The notes beneath the pieces were generated by a model that saw only the letters and a program-made list of their open reading frames with translations, searched no databases and was not told the origin of the DNA. Below are positions 14,990-23,764 of a stretch of DNA of 40,671 nt, one piece after another (position 1 is the first letter of the stretch; every line of letters begins with the position of its first letter). Both the position numbers and the translations under genes were made by a program. This stretch comes from Microcoleus sp. AS-A8. Lineage in GTDB: Bacteria; Cyanobacteriota; Cyanobacteriia; Cyanobacteriales; Coleofasciculaceae. Location of the stretch: the NCBI GenBank assembly GCA_039962225.1, contig JAMPKV010000041.1, forward strand, positions 1 to 40,671. The letters run 5' to 3'.

Positions 14990-15016
14990 CTCCTGAGAGG
15001 CGTTCGCGCCCAGGAG
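14990..15016 (+). other. UUCG-type hairpin in a gene-free stretch
   Basis: CTCCTG-AGA-GGCG-TTCG-CGCC-CAGGAG folds with a UUCG tetraloop and a 3-nt bulge. It lies in a 390-bp stretch (14,862-15,248) with no convincing gene. Two AAACTTGGGG repeats (about 15060 and 15112) and an orphan AAGGAGGT near 15175 are the only other features. It could be a structured leader of the downstream replication gene. Confidence 0.4.
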
Positions 15017-15248
15017 CATCTACTCGAAACTAGTATGAATCTTCCGGAAAAAATAGCGTAAACTTGGGGGCAATTAATCTCTCATCAGGGATTGATTCAA
15101 CCACGAGCGCTGAAACTTGGGGTGGATTCATCCAAAGTTGCTCACAATCCACACCATTGATCCGCGTAATCTTCAAGGAGGTAAGAAGTACTGATAGTCG
15201 AAAAAAAAGTCCGGCTGGCACAATGCGAATGGTATGAAGCGGCTCTAA

Positions 15249-15473
15249 ATTAGGGTTCCACCCCTAACACCAACAACAACCCTCGAAGGCTTCCAACCGG
15301 AGAGACCAATAAAAAGTAATTATCCTTACAAGGTAACAGACCCGCTTAGGAAACTCCAGAAGCAACGTGCCGATTGTCCCTCTCACAAGGCCAAACGGCA
15401 TATGAATCATAAAAAAGTTGCAGACAAACTCGATAAAGCACTAGCGCGGTCAAACAAGGGGGTTGAAGCATGA
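15249..15473 (+). CDS. Open frame coupled to the replication gene, start unclear
   Basis: From 15249 to the TGA at 15471-15473 the frame is open and protein-like: TLEGFQPERPIKSNYPYKVT, then a basic region (LRKLQKQRADCPSHKAKRHM, NHKKVADKLDKALARSNKG). Its stop overlaps the replication gene's ATG (ATGA), a sign of translational coupling. The only ATG is at 15402, which would give 23 residues; a longer form would need a rare start such as ATT. It may be a leader peptide or a decayed gene. Confidence 0.35.
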   Translation: MRVPPLTPTTTLEGFQPERPIKSNYPYKVTDPLRKLQKQRADCPSHKAKRHMNHKKVADKLDKALARSNKGVEA

Positions 15474-18400
15474 ATTCCCCCCTGTGTCAAGAATGGAAAA
15501 TTTTCTTTCGAGTGCCAAACGCCAAAGCGCTCGCTGCTGGTCTCAAGGATATCCCTGCTCATTGGTCGCTTACGCCACTGCAAGACAAGTCGCCAAGACG
15601 CGATAACTGGCAGACCGAACCATTCATCCCTCACAGCACCATTGCAGATTTAATCCTGCATGGAGAGCAGAAACTCAGCAAGAGAGGGAAAAAATACCGG
15701 GCTTACTCGTCTGGATTTGGACTCCGGACTGGGGAGGCGTCAGGTGGGTTACTCGCGCTCGACGTGGATGGCTCCAGTGTTCAGCCGCTGCTGGATACAA
15801 TAAGCGGCGGGGACATCCCTTTAACGCCTAGCTGGACATCTGGGAAGCAGGGACGCTATCAACTGGTGTTTCAGATACCCGACAATATTCGAGAGCAGCT
15901 CAAGGATTTCAATCGCGCTGTTTTGACCGAATGGGGAGATTTACAAACTGCCAGGGATGAAAACGGCAAGCCCACCGAACTTCTGGAATTCCGTTACAAC
16001 AAATCCCAAAGTTGCCTTCCACCATCGCGACACCCAAGTACCGGGACTTACTACTGGATTAACAATCCCATCAACGTACCCGTTGCAATCGCACCACAGT
16101 GGTTATGCGAATTGCTGCTCTCCCTCGCGACTCAGACAAAAGAGAAGAGCGAGGGAAAGCAGAAATTAGATAAGGAACGCTTTGAACAAAGACGAGTTAA
16201 AGATCAGAATCATCGGAAAACTGAGCGTCGCACAACTCTAGTCGATTTTCTTGAATCTTCGGTTCTGCCAAAACTGTCGCCCGAACAAATTTATAACTGG
16301 GAGGGGCACAACTTCCAGTATCTTGGCAAGACTTTGAAAGGTGCCCCACCTTGGAGAGCATCAGCCAGTGGCACATCATTTCATGTTTGGTGGGATGGTG
16401 AACAATGGGCGTGGCAAGACAAGGCGCTCGGCGACGGTGGTGGGGCTGTTCAATATCGGTGGAAGTTGGGAGGTGGTTATGGGACGCCACGAGGGAAAGA
16501 TTTCGCGGATATCGTGGCGGAATTAGCTGCTGACGCTGGCTTACAATTACCGGATCGCCCTCACGATACTGTTCACGAACCCGACTCTGAACTTTACGCG
16601 GAATACGTGCAAGAGGTAGAGGAAGAGGAGAGGGTAGCGCGAGCACAATACTCATTCCGTCAGCGGGAACTCGAAGATCAACAGCGGGAACTCGAAGATG
16701 CCAATCAAGCACGCACCTTCAAAAATTGGGTAAGCAGCCAGGTTCAGCGACAAGCTAAGCGTTTAGCGAACTGGTCGAAGAGTCTGATTGGGCAAGGAAA
16801 AAACCCAAAGCCTGTCCCGGCTGCTGCAAATCCGGCTAGGGGTGGCAATTACATTTCTTCCCTTGCCGATATTCGAGATCCAGAAGTGTACCGAAATGAG
16901 GGCGCTCCTCTGCTGTTATACCCGCCAGGTGAAATGGCGGCGGTGTGGCAAAGAGCCAGATTTCAAGGATACAAAGCGGTTTTCGACGTTTCGTTGATGG
17001 GCACAGGGAAATCCGAAATAGCGGGTCGCCAGAACATCGAAAATTGGTTCCTTCGGCCTGATCAGGGCACAGACTCAAAGCAACGTCTAGCCTATTTCTC
17101 CCAAAGTGGCGAGAATACCACAGCCCCTAGTTTGGAGGGTTGGACTCCCGTTACCCGGATGCACAATGGTCTTGTCAAGCGACCCGACAAACTCACGGGT
17201 GGGGGAAATCCGTTTATCGAACGTCCCAAATTGGGAGAAACCCCTACGATTCCCGGCAACTGCTGGGCTACTAGCTTACACCACCTGCTAGGGGGAAAGA
17301 ATATTGGGCACGGTGGCTCTCACGCTCTTAAAGATGGCGATTCAAATCCCATTTGCAACCTATGCAGCGAGCGCGATAACTGCAAGTCGGGCAGTGCAGG
17401 GCGTCAACCTTCTGGGTTCAAAGGGCAAATGAAACAAGCCTTGAAGCAAACGAGACTCAAAGGCACATTAACAGGTTTCCCCAGTGAGCATAACTTTGAG
17501 ATTGTGGCCTTCATTGATGAGGCTGGGGCAACAATCCAGGATACCTTGGATATAGAGGCGTCTCTCGCCGACGTTAACAAAGAGTTCTTCAGGTTATGGC
17601 AATATTCCAAGGAGCTTTACGACGCTTTCAGCTTCATCCAGGGGATACTGAGTCTTTATCTGTCGGAAGAGCACCAGCCTCATTATGGGTATGACTTTGC
17701 AAGCATCAAGTCTTGGTTCGCCGAGCATAACCTGGATAGCTTTGAATTCGAGTGGGCACTACGCAAACTAGAGGAACTGACCTGCTCTCAAATTCAGCAA
17801 GAATTACGAGCGCTCAAAGCCCACCAAACCGAAGATGAATTTAAGGAACTCATCACTCTAAACTGGTTAATACCTTTCTGTCAAGTAATGTCGGGGTCGC
17901 GACCAGGATCGGTGAGAGTTGTGAACAACCGAGTCATCGTTACAATTAAAAATGATCGCGAAGTTGACCTAATCCGTTCGTTCGACTTCAGAGTATTTTT
18001 GGATGCAACAGGCGATCGCCACGAGCTTGCCGAGAAACTAGGCTACGAGCCTTGGGAAATTCTGTGGGTGATGCAAGCCCCCAGCAGGGATGTGTTCTCA
18101 AATTTGCGTGTTGTTCAGACTACGGGGTTGGGTAAGTGCGGGAAAGACCGCAGGAACTTAGCCCAGAAGCGCATAGATGCCGTTGAAACAGCAATTGAGG
18201 ATTGGTTGCTAGACGATGCACATAACCCCACCCTAGAGGCTGTAATCGGCAAAAGGAAGGAGATCTTCCCGAATGGGGTTGACCCAGAGAAAATAGCCTA
18301 TTTGCGTCACCTGCGCTATCGAAATGCTGGTGAACTTTACTACTTCGGTGGCTCGAATGGGGAACGCGGGTCAAATGCCGCTGCTGATTGCCAAGCGCTG

Positions 18401-19156
18401 ATCATGGAAGGCTTCCCTCGTGAAAATATCGGCTCAGCTTTAGCCCGATACCACACGCTGTACAAATCTGATGTAAGCGCGGACAACGCGGACTTCCAAG
18501 CTTGGTACAACCGCCAGACCACAGATAAAGTATTTCAGGGAATTGGGCGCAATCGTTTTACCAGGCGAAAAGAAATAACCATCCCCACCTTTATCATTGG
18601 CGATGGCGATTTATCAGACCTTACCTCGCGTTACGGGTTGACGATTGAGCAGATTGATGCTTTCCAGATTTGCCCGGAAGCGGGCACCTCCACTCAACTT
18701 AACGGCTGGAAGATTCTCAAGGCGATTGAGGAATTAAGAAATGAAGTTTCCAAAGTGCTTCAGCGACAAGTCAGCGATTTGACCCACTTGGGGCAATCTA
18801 CCATTTCTGAATTTGCCCAACTGGTAGGCGGATGGAAGCCCCTTATCAAAATATCGGAAGTGTTATTTAGGGGTATATATAACACTTCCGATATTTCTGA
18901 ATTGCCCGAATTGACCGAGAAAGAGCGGTCAATCCTAGACGAATATATGCCCCTATTCCTATTTCTGGATATCCCCCCGGAAGAAGTGGGGCATGAGCTG
19001 CGAGACATTATCAGTGTTTCGGGCTTGGATAGCTTTTTGAGGATTGTTGGAGCTGCCCCACTCCGCATTCAAATCAGGATGCTGGCGATCATGATGCAGG
19101 GACTTCCTCTTGCTTCCATCAATGATCTAATAGCGTTAATGGAAGGTATACCGTGA
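15470..19156 (+). CDS. Primase-polymerase/helicase replication protein, CyRepA-like
   Basis: A 1228-residue protein with an N-terminal primase-polymerase-like domain (about residues 40-225: GFGLRTGEASGGLLALDVDG, with DVD as metal ligands, and CLPPSRHPSTGTYYW). A linker domain (about 280-370) and an E/R-rich coiled coil (about 385-425) follow. The helicase-like region has Walker A MGTGKSE (about 510-516), a cysteine cluster CNLCSERDNC (about 629-638), Walker B FIDEAG (about 681-686), DATGD (about 845) and an IGRNRF motif (about 1023) reminiscent of helicase motif VI. The layout matches large cyanobacterial plasmid replication proteins of the CyRepA type. It would unwind the origin and prime synthesis. 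The ATG overlaps an upstream frame and has GGGGG at -9. A perfect 18-bp inverted repeat lies inside it at 18,849-18,896. Confidence 0.75.
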   Translation: MNSPLCQEWKIFFRVPNAKALAAGLKDIPAHWSLTPLQDKSPRRDNWQTEPFIPHSTIADLILHGEQKLSKRGKKYRAYSSGFGLRTGEASGGLLALDVDGSSVQPLLDTISGGDIPLTPSWTSGKQGRYQLVFQIPDNIREQLKDFNRAVLTEWGDLQTARDENGKPTELLEFRYNKSQSCLPPSRHPSTGTYYWINNPINVPVAIAPQWLCELLLSLATQTKEKSEGKQKLDKERFEQRRVKDQNHRKTERRTTLVDFLESSVLPKLSPEQIYNWEGHNFQYLGKTLKGAPPWRASASGTSFHVWWDGEQWAWQDKALGDGGGAVQYRWKLGGGYGTPRGKDFADIVAELAADAGLQLPDRPHDTVHEPDSELYAEYVQEVEEEERVARAQYSFRQRELEDQQRELEDANQARTFKNWVSSQVQRQAKRLANWSKSLIGQGKNPKPVPAAANPARGGNYISSLADIRDPEVYRNEGAPLLLYPPGEMAAVWQRARFQGYKAVFDVSLMGTGKSEIAGRQNIENWFLRPDQGTDSKQRLAYFSQSGENTTAPSLEGWTPVTRMHNGLVKRPDKLTGGGNPFIERPKLGETPTIPGNCWATSLHHLLGGKNIGHGGSHALKDGDSNPICNLCSERDNCKSGSAGRQPSGFKGQMKQALKQTRLKGTLTGFPSEHNFEIVAFIDEAGATIQDTLDIEASLADVNKEFFRLWQYSKELYDAFSFIQGILSLYLSEEHQPHYGYDFASIKSWFAEHNLDSFEFEWALRKLEELTCSQIQQELRALKAHQTEDEFKELITLNWLIPFCQVMSGSRPGSVRVVNNRVIVTIKNDREVDLIRSFDFRVFLDATGDRHELAEKLGYEPWEILWVMQAPSRDVFSNLRVVQTTGLGKCGKDRRNLAQKRIDAVETAIEDWLLDDAHNPTLEAVIGKRKEIFPNGVDPEKIAYLRHLRYRNAGELYYFGGSNGERGSNAAADCQALIMEGFPRENIGSALARYHTLYKSDVSADNADFQAWYNRQTTDKVFQGIGRNRFTRRKEITIPTFIIGDGDLSDLTSRYGLTIEQIDAFQICPEAGTSTQLNGWKILKAIEELRNEVSKVLQRQVSDLTHLGQSTISEFAQLVGGWKPLIKISEVLFRGIYNTSDISELPELTEKERSILDEYMPLFLFLDIPPEEVGHELRDIISVSGLDSFLRIVGAAPLRIQIRMLAIMMQGLPLASINDLIALMEGIP
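18849..18896. repeat. Perfect 18-bp inverted repeat inside the replication gene
   Basis: AATATCGGAAGTGTTAT (plus one outer base) at 18849-18866 is exactly complementary to ATAACACTTCCGATATT at 18879-18896, around a 12-base loop. It is coding sequence (about residues 1127-1142), yet the dyad is perfect. It could be a binding site for the replication protein, an origin-like cruciform, or an mRNA attenuator; there is no T run after it. Confidence 0.75.
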
Positions 19157-19204
19157 TCCCAGCATCAGAAGAACCTCAACGATATACACAAATAAGGGAA
19201 GGAT

Positions 19205-19621
19205 ATGGGCAGAGTAGCAAAGCACAGGAAGAGTCGAAAGGAGACAAGGCGTCCAAATCCGCAATGGCAGCAAGAGTTCACTCAAGAAGAACAGGAGAAA
19301 TTTAGGAATTGGGTCGCAAGACTTGATCGAGGAATGATCTGGGATGTTAGCGCGGCAATTACAACAAGTTTTGAGCATCCAGAACCCGGATTCGTTTCCG
19401 TTGTGTACTCGGGTGGCATGACCGGGATTGGCTTTGTCTCGGCAGAAGAAGTATCAGCCGAGCAATTTTCACCAGAGGAATGGCAATGGTTGCGTCACCA
19501 CCTCTACGCAACTAACCGCAAAGCTTGGCGAATTTCATTAGATGAAGAAACTTGTTGGCAGTGTTTGGAATACGTGGAAATGCACGCAATCCGGCACTTT
19601 TTAGCGGAGGTTATGGATTGA
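19205..19621 (+). CDS. Unknown 138-residue protein
   Basis: Begins with a basic tail (MGRVAKHRKSRKETRRPNPQ) followed by an acidic folded-looking domain with several tryptophans (WARLD..., EEWQWLRHHLY, AWRISLDEETCWQCLEY). No family is recognised. It starts 48 bp after the replication gene with GGAAGG just upstream of the ATG, so it is probably co-transcribed. Confidence 0.6.
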   Translation: MGRVAKHRKSRKETRRPNPQWQQEFTQEEQEKFRNWVARLDRGMIWDVSAAITTSFEHPEPGFVSVVYSGGMTGIGFVSAEEVSAEQFSPEEWQWLRHHLYATNRKAWRISLDEETCWQCLEYVEMHAIRHFLAEVMD

Positions 19622-19627
19622 AATGGC

Positions 19628-19864
19628 TCACGGTGTATCTGATGCGGTGCTAGTAGCGATCGCCGTCACCCCCTCTCTACCCAACTTCTCCAATAACTCA
19701 CTCACCGACTTGTACCCCGACGCCTCAGCCAACTGCTGCAACCCCTCCCACCCCGTGGGAGTGACAGTAACTTGGTGAACCTTCTTGAGTTCCCCAAACC
19801 TGGGAGAGGAACCGGGTTCCAGGTTAGCTCGGCTATTGGGGTGGGTTCCTCGCTTCGTGGACAT
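19628..19864 (-). CDS. Small RHH-like regulator
   Basis: From ATG 19864 (AGGAGAT 12 bases upstream) the product has 78 residues: a disordered Ser/Gly-rich head, then KKVHQVTVTPTGWEGLQQLAEASGYKSVSELLEKL, a strand plus two helices in RHH style. The open frame extends to 20011, but those residues are hydrophobic and overlap the operator, so the internal start is preferred. It is convergent with the 19205 gene and divergent to the helicase gene, with an imperfect 16-bp palindrome between them, suggesting autoregulation and control of the helicase. Confidence 0.62.
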   Translation of the reverse strand: MSTKRGTHPNSRANLEPGSSPRFGELKKVHQVTVTPTGWEGLQQLAEASGYKSVSELLEKLGREGVTAIATSTASDTP

Positions 19865-19891
19865 GGTTTTTATGATCTCCTGACGATTCCC

Positions 19892-19939
19892 ATTATCCCT
19901 CATAGTCCAGAAAACTTGATTCAGACTATGATGGATAAT
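19892..19939. promoter_or_regulatory. 16-bp inverted repeat between divergent genes
   Basis: ATTATCCCTCATAGTC (19892-19907) and GACTATGATGGATAAT (19924-19939) are complementary at 15 of 16 positions, with a 16-bp spacer. The site lies 28-75 bp upstream of the RHH gene and 75-122 bp upstream of the helicase gene, making it a candidate operator for both. Confidence 0.6.
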
Positions 19940-20013
19940 AGCGATACACAACAGCACAAAAAGACCCCTGCACCAACAGGGGCAACCAATCAAAAATTTT
20001 TGCAGGTTCAATC

Positions 20014-21834
20014 ATGACACAACTGGAGCTTATAGAGCCTCCAACGACAATAATCAGGGCAGGTTTTGAGTTACGGGACTACCAAAAACAGGCTATTGCC
20101 CAAACTTACCGCCTAATCCGTTCTGGCATCCGGTCGCTGCTACTGGTTGCACCAACCGGAGCGGGTAAGACCTGTATCGGGTCCCGCATCGTTAACGATG
20201 CCGTTACAAGGGGACGCCGGGTGCTGTTTCTGGTACACCGCGACCCACTGGTGCCCCAGACTCAAGATGAGTTGTTAAACTATGGTATCGAGGCGGGAAT
20301 CATCAAAGCCGGTTATCGAGAAAATCGTGAACTGCCCGTTCAAATTGCTTCAATCCAGTCCCTAGCCCGTCGCGACTTACCGAAAGATATCGGCTTGGTG
20401 ATTGTTGATGAGTGCCACACCGTGGGATGGTATCAGGCGTTTCAGGAAGTCAAAGAAGCCTATTCCCCTTGTGGAGTGCCAGCGTTGGGGAAAACCATCT
20501 ACATCGGGTTAACAGGCTCTCCTTGGCGAAGCAAGCCAAAGGAACATTTTGGAGAACACTTCGAGGCCATTATAAGAGTCCCTGGTGTCGAATCCCCAGA
20601 AGATGAAAAGAAATTTCTCACGGTTCGACTGATTGAACGAGGGTTCTTAGTCCCACCGCGTAACTTTGGCTGGGGTGGCTACTTCCGGGCCGACCTGCTG
20701 GAAAAACAGGATGGGGAGTTCTCGCAGAAGTCGATTGAGGCGGCAGTGAGTCACCCCGACTTCAACCCCAAAGTTGTGGAGAAGTTTTTAGAGGTCTGTT
20801 CCGAGCGCACCGGGATTGTCTTCTGTGCCTCGGTCAACCAGTCCCGCGAACTAACTGTCCTGTTTAACGCGGCTGGTGTGAGGTGCTCCCACATCGAAGC
20901 CGATACTCCACACGAGGTCAGGCGGGGAATGTATGAGCGGTTGAGAACGGGGCAAACCCAGTTACTTTCCAGTGTGGGCACGCTCACCGAAGGGTTCAAC
21001 GTCAAGAATATATCAGCTATTGTCCTGGCCCGTCCTACCGCGTCAGAGGCGCTGTTGATTCAAATGTGTGGACGTGGGTTGAGGCTGTTCCCAGGAAAGC
21101 AGGACTGCTTCCTGTTGGATTTCTGCCAGAACTTCAAGCGCCTACGTTTTATTACGTCAAGGCGAGAGATAACTTTGTGTCCCCGTCCGCCGAAGCCTGT
21201 GATCGGAGGCAAAGAATGCCCCTCTTGCGGTGCGGCAGTTCCCAACTTTATCATGGTATGTCCGGATTGCGGGTATGAGTTCCCCCCTGGTGCTGGGGAC
21301 TCCTTGTCCGCAGAGATGCCTCTGGCGTTTGGCGAAGTCCTCAGTCCCGATGATTTGGAGAAGTTTCGTTACCTGCGAGCGCAGCTATCCCGCAGCTATA
21401 CCACCCAGAAAACCCCCGATCGCGTGTTTGCTCTGTTCCGCAACCGCTACGGACACTTCCCCCCCAACGATTGGCATTTGGGCGCAGTATTCAAGGGCGC
21501 TTGCACGAAGATCGAGCAGCAGTACTACTTAATCTTTCTTAAGGCTGTTAGTCCTAAGGCTACTCCACAATGGCTCGAATTCCACATGAAGCTTGAATTT
21601 GGATTTCCCGACAAATCCTACCGCCTCAGCAATGGAGAGGATTATAAACCCCCAGCGCTTGACCTAAACGAGTTGGAATGGTGGGAGGTTCTAGGGTGCA
21701 AACCTCTATCTGACTGGGAGACAATTAAAGCTAAGTATAAGAGAGCGATGGAGAGATGCCACGACTACGACGACGAAGCCAAGCTAATCAATTTGGCACT
21801 GGAGCAAGCTAAGGCAGCTAGGAAGGTAGCTTAA
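20014..21834 (+). CDS. SF2 DNA helicase with zinc ribbon and J-like C-terminus
   Basis: A 606-residue DEAD/DEAH superfamily 2 helicase: motif Q/I FELRDYQKQA ... APTGAGKT (about 45-53), motif II DECH (about 132-135), motif III TGSP (about 169-172), motif VI QMCGRGLR (about 350-357). A zinc ribbon follows (CPSCG ... CPDCG, about 403-423). The last 60 residues (WWEVLGCKPLSDWETIKAKY ... MERCHDYDDEAK) resemble a J-domain whose HPD motif is replaced, so chaperone coupling is unlikely. It would unwind or remodel DNA during element replication. It starts with its own upstream operator region, and the next gene overlaps its stop (TAATG). Confidence 0.85.
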   Translation: MTQLELIEPPTTIIRAGFELRDYQKQAIAQTYRLIRSGIRSLLLVAPTGAGKTCIGSRIVNDAVTRGRRVLFLVHRDPLVPQTQDELLNYGIEAGIIKAGYRENRELPVQIASIQSLARRDLPKDIGLVIVDECHTVGWYQAFQEVKEAYSPCGVPALGKTIYIGLTGSPWRSKPKEHFGEHFEAIIRVPGVESPEDEKKFLTVRLIERGFLVPPRNFGWGGYFRADLLEKQDGEFSQKSIEAAVSHPDFNPKVVEKFLEVCSERTGIVFCASVNQSRELTVLFNAAGVRCSHIEADTPHEVRRGMYERLRTGQTQLLSSVGTLTEGFNVKNISAIVLARPTASEALLIQMCGRGLRLFPGKQDCFLLDFCQNFKRLRFITSRREITLCPRPPKPVIGGKECPSCGAAVPNFIMVCPDCGYEFPPGAGDSLSAEMPLAFGEVLSPDDLEKFRYLRAQLSRSYTTQKTPDRVFALFRNRYGHFPPNDWHLGAVFKGACTKIEQQYYLIFLKAVSPKATPQWLEFHMKLEFGFPDKSYRLSNGEDYKPPALDLNELEWWEVLGCKPLSDWETIKAKYKRAMERCHDYDDEAKLINLALEQAKAARKVA

Positions 21835-22334
21835 TGGAGACATTAATCCGTGACGCTTTGAAGGACTTCGACACGTTTAAGGAGCTGACCGAGACCATTC
21901 CGCTCGAAGTGCTTAATGCCGAAGCTTCAGCGCTAGCATTAAGCCAGCAGCAAATCTTTCAAGAGTTTAGCCATCGCCTCGCCGCTCATTACTTAGCAGA
22001 CAGGGTGCGGACTTGTACGACCTGGGAAGAAATTGAGGCGGCTATTGCCTCTGACCCGACACACAAAAATGAAGCCTGGGCGCTGCTCACAATGGATGAG
22101 AAAGAACTCATCAAGGCCCTCAGGATAGCAGCAGCTCAACCTATAGACCCCAACTGTGAATCATTGGTAGGCAAGCGAGTTTTTGTCACGGAGGGACGCT
22201 ACCGCGCTTCGGGAGAGGGGATTGTTGAATGCGATCGCGGCTATGGCACCCTCAGAGGTTTAGAGGTTAGGTTTCCCAATGGACGGATTCAGTTTTGTTC
22301 TCTTGAGGATGCTCGCGTTGCTTTCTCGAATTAG
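21834..22334 (+). CDS. Unknown protein coupled to the helicase
   Basis: A 166-residue protein starting inside the helicase stop codon (TAATG). The N-terminal two-thirds is helical (VLNAEASALALSQQQIFQEF, WEEIEAAIASDPTHKNEAWALL). The C-terminal 50 residues look like a small beta barrel (VGKRVFVTEG ... VRFPNGRIQFCSLEDARVAF), possibly SH3-like. No family is recognised; the overlap implies fixed stoichiometry with the helicase. Confidence 0.65.
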   Translation: METLIRDALKDFDTFKELTETIPLEVLNAEASALALSQQQIFQEFSHRLAAHYLADRVRTCTTWEEIEAAIASDPTHKNEAWALLTMDEKELIKALRIAAAQPIDPNCESLVGKRVFVTEGRYRASGEGIVECDRGYGTLRGLEVRFPNGRIQFCSLEDARVAFSN

Positions 22335-22554
22335 GGAGTATTTTTGGGTATTGTATCAACACCCCTCAAGCCGACTCTATCAATTCCCTCGTTTTGAAAA
22401 ACGGGTAATTCTTATTCTAAATCCAGGCGACACAGTGGTTGGTGAATTCGCCAGTCAACAGGCACGCCTTCGCAATAGCTGGAGGGAATGCAGCGAGGAT
22501 GCGCTCGCTACGGTTCATAGACCAAGATTGAAAAAAAGCAGGCTTGTACAGTGA
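22335..22554 (+). other. Short gap with a doubtful open frame
   Basis: An open frame from about 22279 to 22554 covers this gap and ends GTGA-coupled to the next gene, but its only ATG lies within the previous gene. The part inside the gap reads YFWVLYQHPSSRLYQFPRFE ... VGEFASQQARLRNSW. It may be a small gene with an unusual start or a remnant. No repeat or RNA motif is clear. Confidence 0.25.
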
Positions 22555-23618
22555 GAGAAGAAGTTATCAGACTATGGCTATTTCCAGCCATAGTCCAGCG
22601 AGAAATTAGCAAGTGTTTACTAGAAATACCTCTGATTCAGCTTGCAGATATTCCTGTGCTGAATCCCGCAGCTACTAATATCACCTTGGATGGCTGGATG
22701 GCAAAAGCCAAGGCAATTGATCAGCAATTGGGGATTATTCGAGACAGAATTCCCTTCGCCGCTGTATACATCCCTTCAGCCCCGAAGAGTTCTGACTTCT
22801 TCTCGTTGGCTCTAGCCATAGGAGAAATTCCTATTTCGCCAATGGCATCGGAAAACTTCAATCAAGCGTGCTGGATAAAGACTAATCAGTACTATTGGCA
22901 GGCACGAGGGTTGGTATTTGCACACAGACTCTTTGGAGTCATACCCGATCCGCTTGCAGAAGGAGGTGTTCTTAACCGTTACTTACCTGAAACTAGTCTA
23001 CAGAACCTCAGACTAAACATTGACATCGATCTAGCTCGTTATCGCTTGCTCCTGGAAGGAGAATCCTATATCAAGACCTGGGCAGCAGCAGAAGGAATCA
23101 GCTACCCCTTCAAAAGTCCTCTGGAACTATTTGTGCAAACGTTGAAAGACGGGTTTCAGATTCTTCTATTACTAGGTCCCCTCAACTTGTACCATGAACC
23201 CCTAAGCAAAAGGACACAGCGGTATAACCTGAATGCGAGGAAGAGGTTATTGAGTAACAAAGAGTGGGATGACCTCGATCTGCTAGAAGGTATACCTGCA
23301 TCTCCTAAGAGAAAAAAACGAATATCTCCTGAGAAACTCAGACCCTCTTATACAGTTGCCAAACGGCAGTATGCCAGAACACTCAAGAAAATGGGTTGGA
23401 ACGGGTACTGGATATTAGCGCTCCTGAAGCACAAAAATCAAGAGCCTATTAAGAGTTTATTTAAAGATTATTTAGCGGCCTTCCGAGCTGGCTCTGAGTT
23501 ATTCATCCCGGATTTCGAGTGGATAGATGGCCAACCTTACCAAGCCCAGCATACCAGTCAACGCCGAGCTGAAGCGAAGATTGATAGAGATGGCTATATC
23601 CGCTGGTACTGGGCTTAA
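22551..23618 (+). CDS. Unknown 355-residue protein
   Basis: Starts with GTG overlapping a TGA. No family is recognised. The sequence has hydrophobic stretches but no signal peptide, and a basic C-terminal half (KRTQRYNLNARKRLL, SPKRKKRISPEKLRPSYTVA), suggesting nucleic-acid binding. It ends the plus-strand replication block. A perfect 10-bp inverted repeat follows at 23,666-23,695. Confidence 0.6.
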   Translation: MREEVIRLWLFPAIVQREISKCLLEIPLIQLADIPVLNPAATNITLDGWMAKAKAIDQQLGIIRDRIPFAAVYIPSAPKSSDFFSLALAIGEIPISPMASENFNQACWIKTNQYYWQARGLVFAHRLFGVIPDPLAEGGVLNRYLPETSLQNLRLNIDIDLARYRLLLEGESYIKTWAAAEGISYPFKSPLELFVQTLKDGFQILLLLGPLNLYHEPLSKRTQRYNLNARKRLLSNKEWDDLDLLEGIPASPKRKKRISPEKLRPSYTVAKRQYARTLKKMGWNGYWILALLKHKNQEPIKSLFKDYLAAFRAGSELFIPDFEWIDGQPYQAQHTSQRRAEAKIDRDGYIRWYWA

Positions 23619-23665
23619 CTCTTCTTAACATTTTCGCATTTTTAACATCAAGCCTTCAAAAACTG

Positions 23666-23695
23666 ATATTCCAGATAGAGTCCACTCTGGAATAT
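23666..23695. terminator. Inverted repeat between convergent genes
   Basis: ATATTCCAGA (23666-23675) and TCTGGAATAT (23686-23695) are exact 10-bp arms with a 10-base loop, placed between the end of the 355-residue gene and the end of the minus-strand RHH gene. There is no strong T run; a bidirectional terminator or a recombination arm are both possible. Confidence 0.45.
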
Positions 23696-23764
23696 ACCTA
23701 TGAGCTTGCTGAAGGCGGAGCTAATTACACGACAAGAAAATTCAGAAACACCAAGAACAGGCAT

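Noticed and set aside
14990-15016. Hairpin considered as an intrinsic terminator
   Set aside because: No T run follows and the replication gene lies downstream on the same strand.
19772-20017. Plus-strand ORF of 81 residues
   Set aside because: It is antisense to the RHH-like gene and its operator and ends inside the helicase start; no ribosome site or protein-like composition.
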